From assembly GCA_023374025.1 (NCBI GenBank), contig SIJG01000057.1, positions 202,751 through 266,750 of the forward strand: DNA of 64,000 nt, read 5' to 3'. Position 1 is the stretch's first letter, and each line of letters begins with the position of its first letter. The notes beneath the pieces were generated by a model. The model saw nothing but the letters and a program-made list of their open reading frames with translations, was not told where the DNA came from and searched no databases. The translations under genes and the position numbers were made by a program. Positions 38,700 to 51,626 of the stretch are shown one piece after another. This stretch comes from Heterodera schachtii (taxonomy: Eukaryota > Nematoda > Chromadorea > Rhabditida > Heteroderidae).

Positions 38700-41600
38700 T
38701 CAAGTTATTTTTTTGTTTACTAAGTATTTTGCGACATTCGTGTGTACAAAGATTTGTTTTTATAAATTTTAAATCATTTTACTTTTCTTGTCTGAAATAA
38801 TGCAAAATTGAATAAATTCATCACTTAAATTCGACTTGAATAATATTCCGTAATTCGAAAAATCTAAATTATCCACTTTATGCTAAGTACTTGGAATTGC
38901 AGTTATGAGGACAAAATTCACATTAGCACCACGCAAAACGAATTTATAAATTTACGAAAACTTGAATATTGAAATTAAATTATCCAATAAATTATTAATT
39001 TTTTTATTTCCATGTGAATATTATTTTGCAATTTAATTCATATTTTCTTTCAAATTCAATAGCATTTAGAGTGATTCGTAAATAATTAAAAATTTAAATC
39101 CGAACAAGTAATAAGGAGAAAATTAAGCCAATAAGTGAGTTGGTTTCGCACTTGTGACGAATGAAACCGTTTTTATCTAGCGAATTTGCAGCCTTGAGCG
39201 CTCTCGGGGCGGCACTTCACGCTCCTACTTCTTCACAACTTCGGCCAATTTAGTTTCAGCAATTTAATTAACTTTTTTGCTTTATTAATGTTTTTATAAT
39301 TGTTTTTATTTTTTATTAACTAGACAATATTTATTTTTTTAAATTAATTAGTTAGTTTTTTGTAATAATTGCTTGTTATTATAATTTCTTTTTGTTTGTA
39401 GTTTACTTTTATTTTAATTTTATAAATCCCTTTTGAGGTTGGAGTGTGATTTCTGAGCTTTATCTCAAGATTAACAAATTTTAAGATTATTTTTACTCTA
39501 TTTATCAATTATTATTTCCATATGTTTTTTCTTTTTTGTGTTAATCAAAACATTTTCTGCTAGGAACGATGGAAAACGCCAAAATTATAAATTCAATTTT
39601 ACGCATGAATTTGTTAATTGCTATCCTGGAGCTTTATTCATTTCATCGGATTAAATCTCAGATATGACTTATCTTATCAACGTTTATTAGTCTGAAGCCT
39701 TACTCTTGAGTTACTCAAAACACTTAGGCATAATTTTTAGAACATAACTTTTTTAAATTAAAATTAAAGATAAAATGTTAAAAATAAAGCATGTTATTTA
39801 TAAGATTTTATTAATATGTAAAGAGGACACAAAAATAAATACATAATTTTGAAATAGCAGTGAACTTTTATCATTTAAATACTAATTCATTTAGTAAAAT
39901 ATTCCAAAAAAATTAATTATAAAGATTTTAATTAAATTACTATTATTCAACTATATTAAATAGAAAAGAAACAATGTTGTTGAGAATATTTTTTGTAAGC
40001 ATCGAAAAACAAAATTTTTTTTTTATAATTTGGTTTTTTATATATTTTAAATATTTTCTTGATTAATAAATCTGTGCTTTTAATTAAATTAGCTTTTGAC
40101 TGTTAATATAGCGTTTTTACTTGCTTTTGCTTATGAATCATTGTATTATAATGTTTATCTCTATTCTGAGCAATTATATTAAAGGAAATTGAGAAAATAA
40201 ATAAAGGAAACGCATAGAAGTGCTAAAATGAAGCAGAGATAATGGAAACAAAATTATAATATTTTTAAATAAAAATTATTCAACTTTTATTAAGCTAATT
40301 TTTATAGGATATTTGGAAATTGGTCAGAGATTTTGTGGAAAAAATAAGAGAACTTGCTAGGAAAATTTATAACGATTGATCAGTCAACCGGAAAGAAAAG
40401 GTGTAATATTTTTTTTTTAATATTTTACATTTACTGCCAAATTATTCTACTAAACGAAAAAAAATTTTTTGGTAATATAAATTTTATACATTTTTTCATT
40501 TATCAAAAAAACAAAATTCAAAAGAAGTGTGCAATCAGACAGTGAACTACATAAAATAAAAAATAATAATTTCTAGACACATAATCGGATTATTTCACTA
40601 AATTCGAATAGATGTAAATATTTTTATATGGCAAAAAATGCGAAAAGTTCATGTAAGTATATTTTTTTATTCTGATTAAAAAAACCATGCACTATCGCGA
40701 TCAGGTCACTCCTTTAGGGTGTTCTCAAAACCCTAGAATGGCTTAAAAACGTGAAAATTTTAGAAAAAAACATATAGATTTTTCACAAAAAATTTTTTCC
40801 AACACCATAGGAATTTTTTTCGACACTCCCTCTGCATTTTAAAAAAAATTAGTCACTGTTGAATTGTCCACTGTCGGATTGTTATTTTTAAATTATTATT
40901 TTTAATTTTTGCAATAGCATTTTCAATTTTGCAGACATTTGTTATTCCTTTAAATAAAGATTTATTTATTTATGTTTAATTATTTTTTTAAATAATTCAA
41001 AGCGTATGAATTACTTTCAAAAAAAAATGAATAAACGAAGCCAGTAAAAAACATCATTTAAATAACATTAAGTTGGTAAAGCTTTGTTTGTTTATTTGTT
41101 TAAGCATTACACAAAGAAGATTGCTTAACAGTTTGTAATTTAAATTGCGTTTCGTCATTATAAATTTAACTCCTGCTTTTTTGCCCGAAAAATCAATAAT
41201 CAGAAGAACATTCAACAGTTTTACTCTGATTATATCGCCTTTTGTCAGCTAATTTATCAAGGCATCCATAGTTTAGATGCTTTTATTTATAAAACATTTT
41301 ATATTTCTTTTAATAAAAATAAGACTGAATTGTTAAGTTTTACAAAATTTTCGTTTTTTAACTATTAAATTAAATATTAAATTTATTTCTGTATAATTGT
41401 TGTGCTTTTATCGTGGATATATGTAATTTTTTATATTTGCTCTAAAAAATTGTATTTATTCATCTATAGTATTGCTTAGTATTTATATTTTATATTGCCA
41501 AAATTATTTCAATATTTATACTAACCATTACTTTTTTCCGCTTTTGAGCCTCATAGCATCTATTGCGGTCGGCATTTATTTGACAAATATGCACTTTACA

Positions 41601-42252
41601 TTTAATCTTTTGTGCCGGTTTCGCTAGTTAAGATATGTAATACAAAAAATTTAAAAAACATTCAAGACAATTTTTTGTCTGATGCATTAAAACTGAATTT
41701 AATAACGCATTATAAAAAATGACAATAATAATTCAAATAAGTAGTCCATTAATACACATAATTAAGAGAATAGTATAAATTTTGGGTAATAGTATAAGTG
41801 ATTTATATTAAGTAATGGTGACAAAAGAAAAAAAAAGGATTTGGGCAGATTGTTTTTGATTACTAATTGTAAATGTAAATTTAATATTCTTCCTTTTTTC
41901 AGAATTTTATCTAAAACTTGACTTTAGGCTCTCCATCAATGATGATTTTAGGAAAGTTTAATGATATTTTCATTATTTTGACTAACTATTATTTTTTCAA
42001 TTATGAACTATTAATTTTTAATATGCTTTTTATTTTGTTTTTTTTTGTATTGCTTAGAGAATGTGAATTTAAATTTCTTTATAAACGTGAATAGCTTTTA
42101 TTAAATTTTTAACTTCAGAAACAAATATAAGTTTAATTAAAAATTTTATACATTTGTTTATATTATGAATTTAAATTACAATGTATCAATGTATATATTA
42201 TCGTTTGCTTTAAAATTCATAATTTATTTATAATTCGGAATCTGTTCTTAAT
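38700..42252. other. AT-rich DNA with a GC island at 39.12-39.25 kb
   Basis: 38700-38790 loosely matches 56330-56400 (CAAGTTATTTTTTT then TTCGACATTC(A/G)TGTGTA), an old repeat pair. The 39120-39250 island includes GAGCGCTCTCGGGGCGGCAC but every frame is short. 40690-40860 is a weakly balanced block. No gene is supported. Confidence 0.5.
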
Positions 42253-42480
42253 ACTTAGCAATAATTGTATTTTATTTTATCTTATTTTTCTTTATTGAGT
42301 TTCTTATTGAATAATATTTCTATATTTATTCATTATCAAAATATTTAATTTAATTGTAAAAGATTTACCATTTTTTGATGTTATACATTGATTAACTTAG
42401 CCAATAATTGTATTTTTATTTTATCTTTAATTTTTATTTATTGAGTTTCTTTATATTGAACCATTTCTTTTTTTGCATTT
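42253..42480. repeat. Local duplication, about 142-bp spacing
   Basis: ACTTAGCAATAATTGTATTT at 42253 and ACTTAGCCAATAATTGTATT at 42395 each continue through a TTTATCTT run, TTTATTGAGTTTC and a TTGAA.AATTTCT-like stretch. A diverged two-copy tandem. Confidence 0.75.
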
Positions 42481-43806
42481 ATAAAGGTCTTTAAATTTAA
42501 TTACTTTTATAAAAGAACGTTAGAATTTTAATTTAATTTATTTTCAATTTTTTCGTCTAAACATTTTTAAGCTTTGATTTTGATTTTTTTTTAACCTTGC
42601 ATCCGCAAGCGTATTTTTCAAGTTGATAAAATTTAGCTTTGATCTTTTTTGTTTAATTTTTACCAACGTAAAATATTTGGAGTTTTAATAATGTTTTGTT
42701 CTATTAAATTTCATATGTTTATAAAAAAGTCAAATATTTGCGAAACGAGGCCGAGAGTTTCCAAAACTTTTGTCCAAGACTGTGAATTAACATGAGCCTA
42801 TAGACCGGACGAGACCTACAATCAAAACCTGAGAGCATTATCGATTCGGTATCTAGTTCAAGATTTATAAAAAGGATTTAAGTTAAAATAACTTAAATTC
42901 TATTAAAAAAAACCCCGAGTATTTTCTCTCTCGAGAACCTTGACCAAGAATCTCAAGAAGTTTAAATCTATATTGAATATATATGTAGCTCTATTTGGTT
43001 AAATTGATATTTAATTAAAATATTTTATTAGTTTGTTATAAATTTATGTCTTTTTAATTAATAGTTGCCAAAATTTTAAAAATTAAGTAATTTAAATGTA
43101 TTTGTTTTAAATTTTTTGGTTTAATTTCAAATATTTGTAAAATTCAATGATGTATTTATGATTATGAATCTTTATTTTTATTTGAATATTGGTTTTCGCA
43201 AGCGAATAAAGCACACATAATTTCCAATTATTAATCTTTATTTATTATTTTCTTTACATTTTTTGTTTTGTTTTCCTATTTGTCTGAGTCCAAAATTTTT
43301 TATTTAATATTATTATCAGTTCTTTGAAAATTTTCCACAAATAAATTGTCTTTTTTTTATTCATTATATTTCCTTGTCTAATCTATCTATCTGTACGCAG
43401 CAATAGGTATATTTCTATTTATTATGGAAAGTATTTCAATTTTTTATTACTTGCCGCAAGCTGCCGATGATATGTCCTCTCATAATTATGATGCGATAAG
43501 TCTTAAATTTTTAATATTAATTTTGATTATTTAATCTCTAATATTTTCTTGATTGTTTTATTTACTCCGTGTTTTAATTTGAAAATCCTCAAAATATATA
43601 TTTTTTACTTTTATATTTTTTATACGTCTCTTTATGATATTGTGTTTCTTGGTGTGTATTCATTTCATTAATTAAAATACTCGCTTTGATTCTTCTTCTT
43701 TTGTTTATAGACAAAAAATTATGATAATGTATTTCTAATAAATTCATCTTAATTGAATTTAAAATTTAAAACAAAAATTTTCACTTTGATTTTTTTAACA
43801 ACTCAG
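42481..43806. other. AT-rich DNA, one possible hAT end, no gene
   Basis: At about 42799 TATAGACCGGACGAGACC resembles the TAGAGACCGGACGGGATC terminus of 51635-52828. No partner end is visible. The remainder is AT-rich. Confidence 0.4.
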
Positions 43807-43900
43807 GTACCGACCGATGTCGAGGTTGAACGAGTCATCCTCGTACCTCGCAAATCCCGCCTCCACGTCGTACACCTGTCGACGGGCGACAGCTGTTAAC
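43807..43900 (+). other. Candidate internal exon (94 bp)
   Basis: The GC content jumps exactly at a strong acceptor (T-rich tract, then AACAACTCAG ending at 43806) and falls at about 43900, where AAC|GTATTC could be a donor. Skipping one base, 31 codons stay open and include a SYLANPASTSYTC-RR-VNV pattern. The spacing SY..nP..SY.C....V.V resembles the luminal domain of LAMP-type lysosomal membrane proteins, but on such a short piece this is only a hint. The minus strand is also open over 43795-43911 (ATG start, 38 codons, VYDVEAGFARYEDDSF region), so strand is not certain. It is the best exon candidate in the window, and function is unassigned. Confidence 0.35.
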
Positions 43901-43911
43901 GTATTCGTCAT

Positions 43912-46900
43912 GAATATTTGGGTCGTATGTTCAATATTTTTGTTTTTTAATAATTAAAATATGAGACTTAATTTAACTTATTTCATCATAAATGCATCTT
44001 CTTAATCAAATACTTTCCGAAGATTATATGTGTAAGATAATATTTATTAATTACTGTGCGTGCGCATGAGAAGATTTGTTTATTTCATTTGAATTTTTCA
44101 TTGGAGAATGTTATTTTTCTTTGTGCCCCTTTTTCTAAATTTTCGTTTGCGATTGTTTATTCTTTTGAGGCCATGTGGCCATGTTAATTCTTTTTAGGTA
44201 AATATTTTTTGGTAGGCCTAAGTTTTTCAGTTACGATTTTCATACTTTTGCGAGCAGAGCTATTATTCATTACTGATGCATTTTTTAATTACGTTTCGTA
44301 AAATTATTTAGCTATTTTAATCTTAAATTAATAAGTTATAAATTCAACTTTTTGTTATTAAGGCATTGATTAAAAGGATAACTTTAAATTAGGTCGGATA
44401 AAAATTTATTTTAATTAGGTTTACATTTATTTTTATATTTAATTAACACAAAGTTCATTTTATTTATTTAAATATAATTTAAAAGTTAATAAATTTCATT
44501 AGCTCAGTACATTAAGAAGATTTTTTGCATAGTTTTATAAGCTTATAATAATAAGACAATTCGCCATAATAAATGCTAATAAAAATTGAGTTATTTGTTT
44601 TATACAGTAAAGAAAATTAAATCTATGAAATTTTTATAGGTTTTTTGTGTTATATTTATTATTTTAATAAAAACTCGGTCGTTTATTGAATTTACAACGA
44701 GCTTTTTGCCGCATTCCTTGCAAAGAACGCGGTGTTAGTCTATTTCAAATAGCTCAAGTAGCCAGATTTGTGGCAAAACCACAAAAACAAATACAAGTAT
44801 AAATTAGTATTAATTTAATAAAAGTTCTTAATAATTTTTGTGCTCAACATTTTATTAATTACTATTTTTAGTTGTTTAATAAGCCATAAAAAATAAAATA
44901 TAATTTTTTCAGTAAAATATTAAATTTATTAATTTACAAATTAGTGGAATAAATAGTAAAATGTTGCAAAATATACGTTTTTTTTGCGATACTCGAGGTT
45001 AAATTAATAAAAATCATTGTATTTCATGGCTTTAGATAAGATGTGGCTTACAAAACTTTCATCTTTATTTATAATTTATGTAAAGGGTCAATTTGTAAAT
45101 TTATTTATTTATCACTTTATGACCAAGTTGTAATTAAGCGATGCTATCTTTAGCTAATATTAAATCTACCAATTTTAATTATTTTAAAGCTGTTTTCAAA
45201 TAGATGCATTAAATTCAAAAATTTATTTATTTTTACTTTTTTCTTTTTGTGATTTCTTCTTTTTTGTTTCAATCATTAAATTATTATACGTATTTAAATA
45301 GCATAAATAATTATGCTTTTAATTTCAATATTATATTCATTTTCTGGTATTATTTATTAAGGTTGTTCAAATTCAATGTTTTTTTCAACCGTCGAGAAGC
45401 TTAAATACCTATGGCTTGATTTTGAAGTTAATGAATATTTTTCAATAGTTGAGAACCATATGGAAACAAATTATGAAATTTTAAATAAAAATTATCTATT
45501 TTCCGTTAATTAATAAAAAGTTGAGTTTATTGGAATAAAGAACGAATTAATAATTTTATCAAGTAAAATTAAAACATATAACAATATGATAGTAATTAGT
45601 TTTCTCTTGAGCGTCTCTTAATTGCATTATTAAAAGCATATATTTATATATGTAATCTTATACTAAAGTATCTTAAGCAACACAGCAATATTTAATAAAG
45701 CATATGAAATGAATTTATTAACAAATTGAAAAAATATTTATTCTACGCTTCCAGAATTTTTTTTTATAAAACATTATATAGAAAAAGTCCAAATTTATAA
45801 TTTTTTTTTCTCCATTTATTTTGGCTACTAAAAACTAAATGATTATTGCATTTTTACAATATAATTAATAATTTCAATTTTTTAAATTATATATTTTTTT
45901 GGTTAATTTTCCATAAATCATTTATTTTTTGCAAGAAAAATAAATTTTACTGCATTATTTTTTCGTTTATTAATATTGAATTTGCTAGTTATTGTAGTAA
46001 AACCATTTGTAAACTTTTGTGTATCAACTCATGTTTGCCAAAGCATATAAGTGCCTGCAATTTATTTATTTACTTAGAAATACATTAATTTTTGTCTTAA
46101 ATTTCTTGTTTCATTTTGTTTTATATTGTTTATTAATTTAATAAATATGATTTATTGTTACTAAAAATTTAATTCATTGAAGAGAGCAGATTTTATAAAA
46201 GAATTGATTAAAATAATTACATTTTAAATTTATGCAAAACGAGTATTTAATTTTTATTGTATATTTAATCAAATTTTTATTTCTATAGACACCGTAAAGG
46301 AATTCGCTGTTAGACAGCTTGGGTTTTACTTTATTATATATAATTGTTTTCTGCAATTTCACCATAAATAATTTTTAATTTAAATTACTAATTTTAAGAT
46401 CAAATTTTATGACATCCCAATATTTTATTAAAATATTAATAGATAATTTTACTTGTCAAAATTTATAAGAAAAAAAAGAAATGGTCGTTTGGTTATCTGT
46501 TCGTTTTCTTTTTTGCATTATTTTTGAGTTTAATTGTTTAACTGATTTTTAAATTTCAACATTAAAAGTTTATTTGAAAACGTGAACATATCATGTGTAG
46601 TATCACTTTAGTTTTTATTAATTATCTTATTTTTAACTGATTCATCACAAATTTATTTATAATTTATATAATTTATGGATTTATATGCATTTAATTATTA
46701 TTTATAATTTAAGCCAAATATTTATAAATAATAAATAAAGAAATTACTATTTATTTTATTATATTAATTTTTTATATGTAATAAAAAGTTATTTGATAAA
46801 ACTTAATATTTTATCATACAAAATTTTAAAATTATTTAGTAAAATTTTCTATTATTCATTATTAAAATTTGAAAATGAAAATTAATGTTAATCCTTCATT

Positions 46901-47229
46901 TTAATAAATCAATTATTTAAGTAAACATCTTTTTGTGTGCATCTCAGCCTGAAGATGACAAGCGGATTTCCGTGAATTCGATCGAAGAATGGGGATCAGA
47001 GCATGTTAATTTATTTTGCAGCAATTTTTTTAATTTTAATAGGTTCAAAAACTAGTTTACGTATTTCAGCACATTTTTTTGATAGCTTATCATTTTAGGA
47101 CTGAAGAAGATTTATTACGTTTTTAGGTTAATTTTTGATTGAGATGACTTGAAACAATTTTTTTTCTTAAGCCATACATACGGAGATTTTTATTTTTATT
47201 AAGAAATAAACATAATTACTAGTAATTAT
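43912..47229. other. AT-rich DNA with old repeats, no gene
   Basis: 45596-45700 (CTCTTGAGCGTCTCTTAATT) belongs with 19071 and 34185. 45860-46070 aligns loosely with 22500-22720. Balanced patches at 44690-44780 and 46940-47000 show no long frame. The 80-codon frame at 45846 lies in the old repeat and is F/I/N/K-rich. Confidence 0.55.
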
Positions 47230-47535
47230 TTATTTGTCATTTTTCATTACTAAACAAAAATTGTCAAATCGATGAAGTGGAATGGGCAGAATTTGTCTTC
47301 CATTAAGTAAATGCTGCTGCTGCTCTCAATTAGATGCTGGGCGTCCCTTTTTGCGAGTCCAGACAATTAGAGTGAAAGAAATAGGAGTGATGAGAGAAGA
47401 GCGAGAGAAAGGATTAAGAGAAAGAGAGGAGAGAGGGAGAAAGAAAAGAGTTAGAGAAAGAAACTAAAAAAATAGTGAGATAATAAGACAGAGATAAGAG
47501 CGCGAGAGAAAAAGAGGAGAGAGCAAAAGCAGAAA
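47230..47535 (+). repeat. Family-B dispersed repeat with purine tract (47 kb)
   Basis: CAAAAATTGTCAAATCGATG, then a TTGTCTTCCATTAAGTAAAT word, GCTGCTGCTGCTCTCAATTA and GGGCGTCCC, precede a GAGAGA tract at about 47385-47530. Family order is the same as at 5.8 and 12.5 kb. The 61-codon frame that runs into the purine tract (R/E/K-rich) is not a gene. Confidence 0.8.
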
Positions 47536-49032
47536 ATGACGTTTTGTAAATTAGTTTGGGGTCATTAAATTAAGAGAGAATTAATCATAAACTAAATAAA
47601 AATACATAAAAACAAAGAAGATCATATTAGTTAACAAAAAAACTTGGGAATTTATGGCATTTTGTGCTTGTTTTACCGTTTATATTTTGATTTATTTATT
47701 AATCTTAATTTATATTTTTTACGTTAAAAAATTGAATTGTAGAAAATCAAATTCTTTTTAATTTAATTTAAAAATTAATCGTTATTACATTCTTTTCATA
47801 AAACACTTTTCGTCTTAAACATTGAGTTCATTCGTCTTTATTCATTATAAAATTAATAAAAATATATTTTTTTGCTGATTATTTGTATTTCAAATTATGT
47901 TCATCAATTCAAAGAAAAATAAAGTTATAATTTTTTTTTTGCATAAGTGGTATTATGCAAAAGTTCACCTTCACTAAAACTTTGTTGGATATGGTATAAT
48001 ATTCTAGCACTACCTTCGTATTATTTCTGTTCAAATTTCTAGGTGGTATAATTGCGGGGCTGTTAACGCTTTGAACAATAAAGTTTATATTATTTTTTAT
48101 TTCTCATTATTTTTTTGTCATTGAATTTTTTGTAAAATATTAAATGCTTGTTTTAAAATTTCTTTTGAGTTTTTCTTTATTTTTAATATAAATAAATATG
48201 ATTAAATAAAAATTAAAATGAAACCGATTAAAAACCAATAACAACCCGAATTGTCAATGGACTCGATAATATATATTGCTTTAATAACATAATTAAAAAC
48301 ATATTGTTAAAATAGGTATAAAAAAATTCTCTCCAGACATTTTGAATTAATTTATTCATAATGAATTTCATATTGTAGTTTCCTTTTCATCCTTTAGACA
48401 AAATGTTTTGATTCTCACAAATCATCAGAGGATGTGAATGGCATAGTTTAAGCAGTCCTGCCAATTCATAGGCTAAGAATCAGACGCTTATTGAATTTGT
48501 CGAGGTGAAGTAAAAAAGAAGCGCTTCATTGTTTTTGAGAAACGGATAGATTCAAATACTTTTTTTTTGAAAAAGACTCGCCAATGGTCAAATATTCCGA
48601 TGCCTCATAAACGCAAAATTCGAAAACTAAATAAAAGAAGAAATAATAAATATAGTTAAATAAAAATTTAATTTGCTCGAATTCTTCAGTAATTCAGCGG
48701 AATAAATTTAAAACTCACTTTTTATAATAAAAAATAAATTTTTAAATTAAATTAATATTAAAAATATAAGGAATAGCTGCTGGATGTAAATTTACAGCCA
48801 ATCCAAATTAATTTTGAGCATGTCATGCTATTATTCGACAAAAAAAAATAAGTTATCGCAGTTTTTTAACTTTTATAATTTTTTATTTAACAAACATTGT
48901 CTCATTTATTTTCTTTTGCTTATTAGAGTTTTATAAAAATGTTGAATATTTTATTTGTGAGAATTAGTTAAGAATAAATTTTCTGAATTTTTTACAAAAT
49001 AGAAGTTTATCAAGTTTTTCATTAAGATGATT
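47536..49032. other. AT-rich DNA with a repeat shared with 60.4 kb
   Basis: 47980-48085 aligns with 60405-60510 (TTTTGTTGGATAT, a GAATATTC.AGCA.TACCTTCGT-type stretch and TATAATT). 48400-48620 is somewhat balanced but stop-rich. No gene. Confidence 0.55.
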
Positions 49033-49324
49033 GATTATAGTAGGGTTGCTCCCCGAGCCTCGGGGAGCAAAATGTCGGGGAACGGGGAGAAAATTCCCCG
49101 AAAGAATTTGTCGGGGATGGCTGGAGAAATTTAAAAAATGTCGGGGAGCAACACCTTCGTCGGGGAGGAAATTTTCATAAAAAGTCTAAAAAAACACAAA
49201 AAGAAAAAGTCCAGAACAAAAAAGTCTTAAAAACTCATTTAAAGATACTTCCATCTTATTTCAAGTGCAATTTACGACTTTCGTAATTCCCCGAAACATG
49301 TCGGGGAGCAACCCTAGATTATAG
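49033..49324. repeat. 8-bp target-site duplication around small hAT element
   Basis: GATTATAG is present at 49033-49040 and 49317-49324, immediately outside the TIRs. Confidence 0.93.
49041..49316. mobile_element. Small non-autonomous hAT element (GTCGGGGA type)
   Basis: It is 276 bp with 16-bp perfect TIRs (TAGGGTTGCTCCCCGA and its complement), flanked by GATTATAG. TGTCGGGGA/TCCCCGA words recur inside (subterminal repeats), and the middle is A-rich. It contains no open frame. The terminus resembles the right end of the relic at 59762-60121 (TAAGGTTCAACCCCGAGC when inverted). Confidence 0.93.
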
Positions 49325-51626
49325 TGATACCGCAATTTTTAAGTTATCATAATGACCAGCTTCGTGTCGTGTCTAATAAATAAATTTGGCTGTTTTAGAA
49401 TTAAATATTTTTTTTATAGTAACGATCTAAGTTTTAAAAAAATTTATAACACGTAATTCCATTTATCTTTCTATTTTATTCATAAAGTATAAATCTGGAA
49501 AAGCTTTTCTTATATTGTATCGAATTTTAAATTCTTCAAATAAATTATTTCATACAACTTTTTATTTTTATGCATTACAGGATATTAATTTAGCTTTATT
49601 TATCTTTATTCTTTTATTTTTATTAAATTATCATTTAAAGCAAGAATCAGAGAACGAATTAATAGTTTTTTATTTACACATGTTTAAATGAAATAAAATC
49701 ATGATTATTTGGTTTGGACAAGCATTATTTTATTTTTATTTATTTTAGCTTATAAGTTTTGAGATTATTTTTTGTTATTTTTAGTTTAATCCTTATAAAA
49801 TAAATTATTACGAATAAATAAATGAGAATGTTTTTACAAATCTAATTTTAATTGTAGGAAAAATTATTTATTAATCTATAAAGATCGAATTAAAGATTTT
49901 CAGTGAAATGATTTATGTTATGCTCAAATTTATATTATTTAAAATATTAAAAAATGCTTCAAATTTTATAAAAATTTGAAAAAATGATTTTAACATATTT
50001 AATTTTTTGAAGTATTTTGCATTAATTAATAACGAATTCAAACGTATATTCCTTTGGTTATATTTTAATGAAATCTAATGTAAATATTTGTAAACATTCG
50101 TACTTTTTTGGTATTTGTTGGTTTTGTAATATTAAGATTATTCAAAACCCATAGGTCATAAAATTTATGGTATTGTTTAAAGCTGTGCTGCCAAGTGTCG
50201 TTATTTTAAAGATTTGTCATTATTGGAGGAATCGAATCTTAACAAAATGCCCTTTAAGGTTTCTCATAATTTTGGTAAATTTGATTTTTTTTTTTCTTTT
50301 CGGGTTCGCAACTGGGTCAAACTAAGCCATCGTAACTCGCGATCAAGAAAATATTAAACGCGTAGTTTCTTTTTCATAACAAACCATGATAAAAATTTTA
50401 CCAAAATATTACGGAAATAAATGATATGTTCAGTCCAATTTTTAAAAACTTTATGCTCTGCAATTTTTAATACTTTTTTAATTATAAAATTTTTAGTCAT
50501 ATTAAATATGTTGTAAAATAACATGGAGGGATAAAATTATAATGATGTTTTTATCATATTGAATTAAAAATATCCGCAAGATCATTTGTAATCTGCTTTA
50601 TAAAACAATTTTCTTTAGAAAATTGTTTTGTGTAAAATAAAATCTACTTTTTAGCAAATTCTTACAAATTTATTCATTGTATTTTTGTTAAATAAATAAA
50701 ATCATTACAGGGATGTTTGTATTAGTTTATAATATATGAATAAAAATTTTATTCATATAATAAATTTAGTTTTTGAATGCTTTCCTTTTTTATAAATAAG
50801 AATTGAGTAATCTTCTTCATAAATATTATTATTTCTTTCATGACTGTTTGGCTTTTTTTTTAATTTTAATTTCAATTTATTTTAATTACAAACTTTTCTA
50901 TGTTATTTTTTAAAATTGTTTCGCAATGAGGGTAGTAAAAATAAACATGGTTTGGCGTGGTTTTGTTTTTTAATATATAGTTCAAAATATTTATTTGTGG
51001 GATTAATATAATTAAGTTTCATGATTTAAGCAATCGGATATTATTTGATACAAAACTTTTTACATTTTCAATTGTAATAATTAAAAAAAATTCCACCAAA
51101 GTGATAAAGAAGTTAATAATTTTATTTTTTAAAATGTTAATGTTTTAAATTATTATTTTTTTTAAATGAAGTCAAAAAAATTTTGGTATAAGTTTATCTG
51201 TCTGCTTTTAATTTTGTTTATTCAAATAATTAAATTAGATGAAGAGGTTCGTCAGATTTAATTTTCATATTAGATATAAAATATGACTCTTTTGTAATTG
51301 TAATAATTTATACTTGTTTTAATTATAGTATTATTTTAAATGAAAATTGTTTAAAATGGCATAAAATTTAGTAAATTGTTGTATTATTATTTATTTTTTT
51401 GCAATTTGAATTATTCAAAATACTGATTTCATCAATTTCTTTTTGATTTAAAATATATTGAATTAATTTTTTTTAATTTGTTGGTATTTAATATTTCTGA
51501 AAATTTTTATTATATTAGTATTGCTCTTGAAAAACAATTTACATAGTTTTTTGTTTGATTATTTAGTGTTGTCAAAGAATTCTAAAAAAAAATTTCTGCT
51601 TTTTATTGTGTATAATATAATCGCTT
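49317..51626. other. AT-rich DNA, no gene seen
   Basis: Stop-rich A/T DNA. The slightly balanced patch at 50290-50350 lacks structure. Confidence 0.6.

Noticed and set aside
45846..46088. 80-codon frame
   Set aside because: It lies in an old dispersed repeat that aligns with 22500-22720, where the frame is not kept.
46943..46990. CCTGAAGATGACAAGCGGAT-type block considered as a hammerhead ribozyme or Penelope/LTR end
   Set aside because: The hammerhead core CTGATGA...GAAA is not intact and no flanking element is visible.
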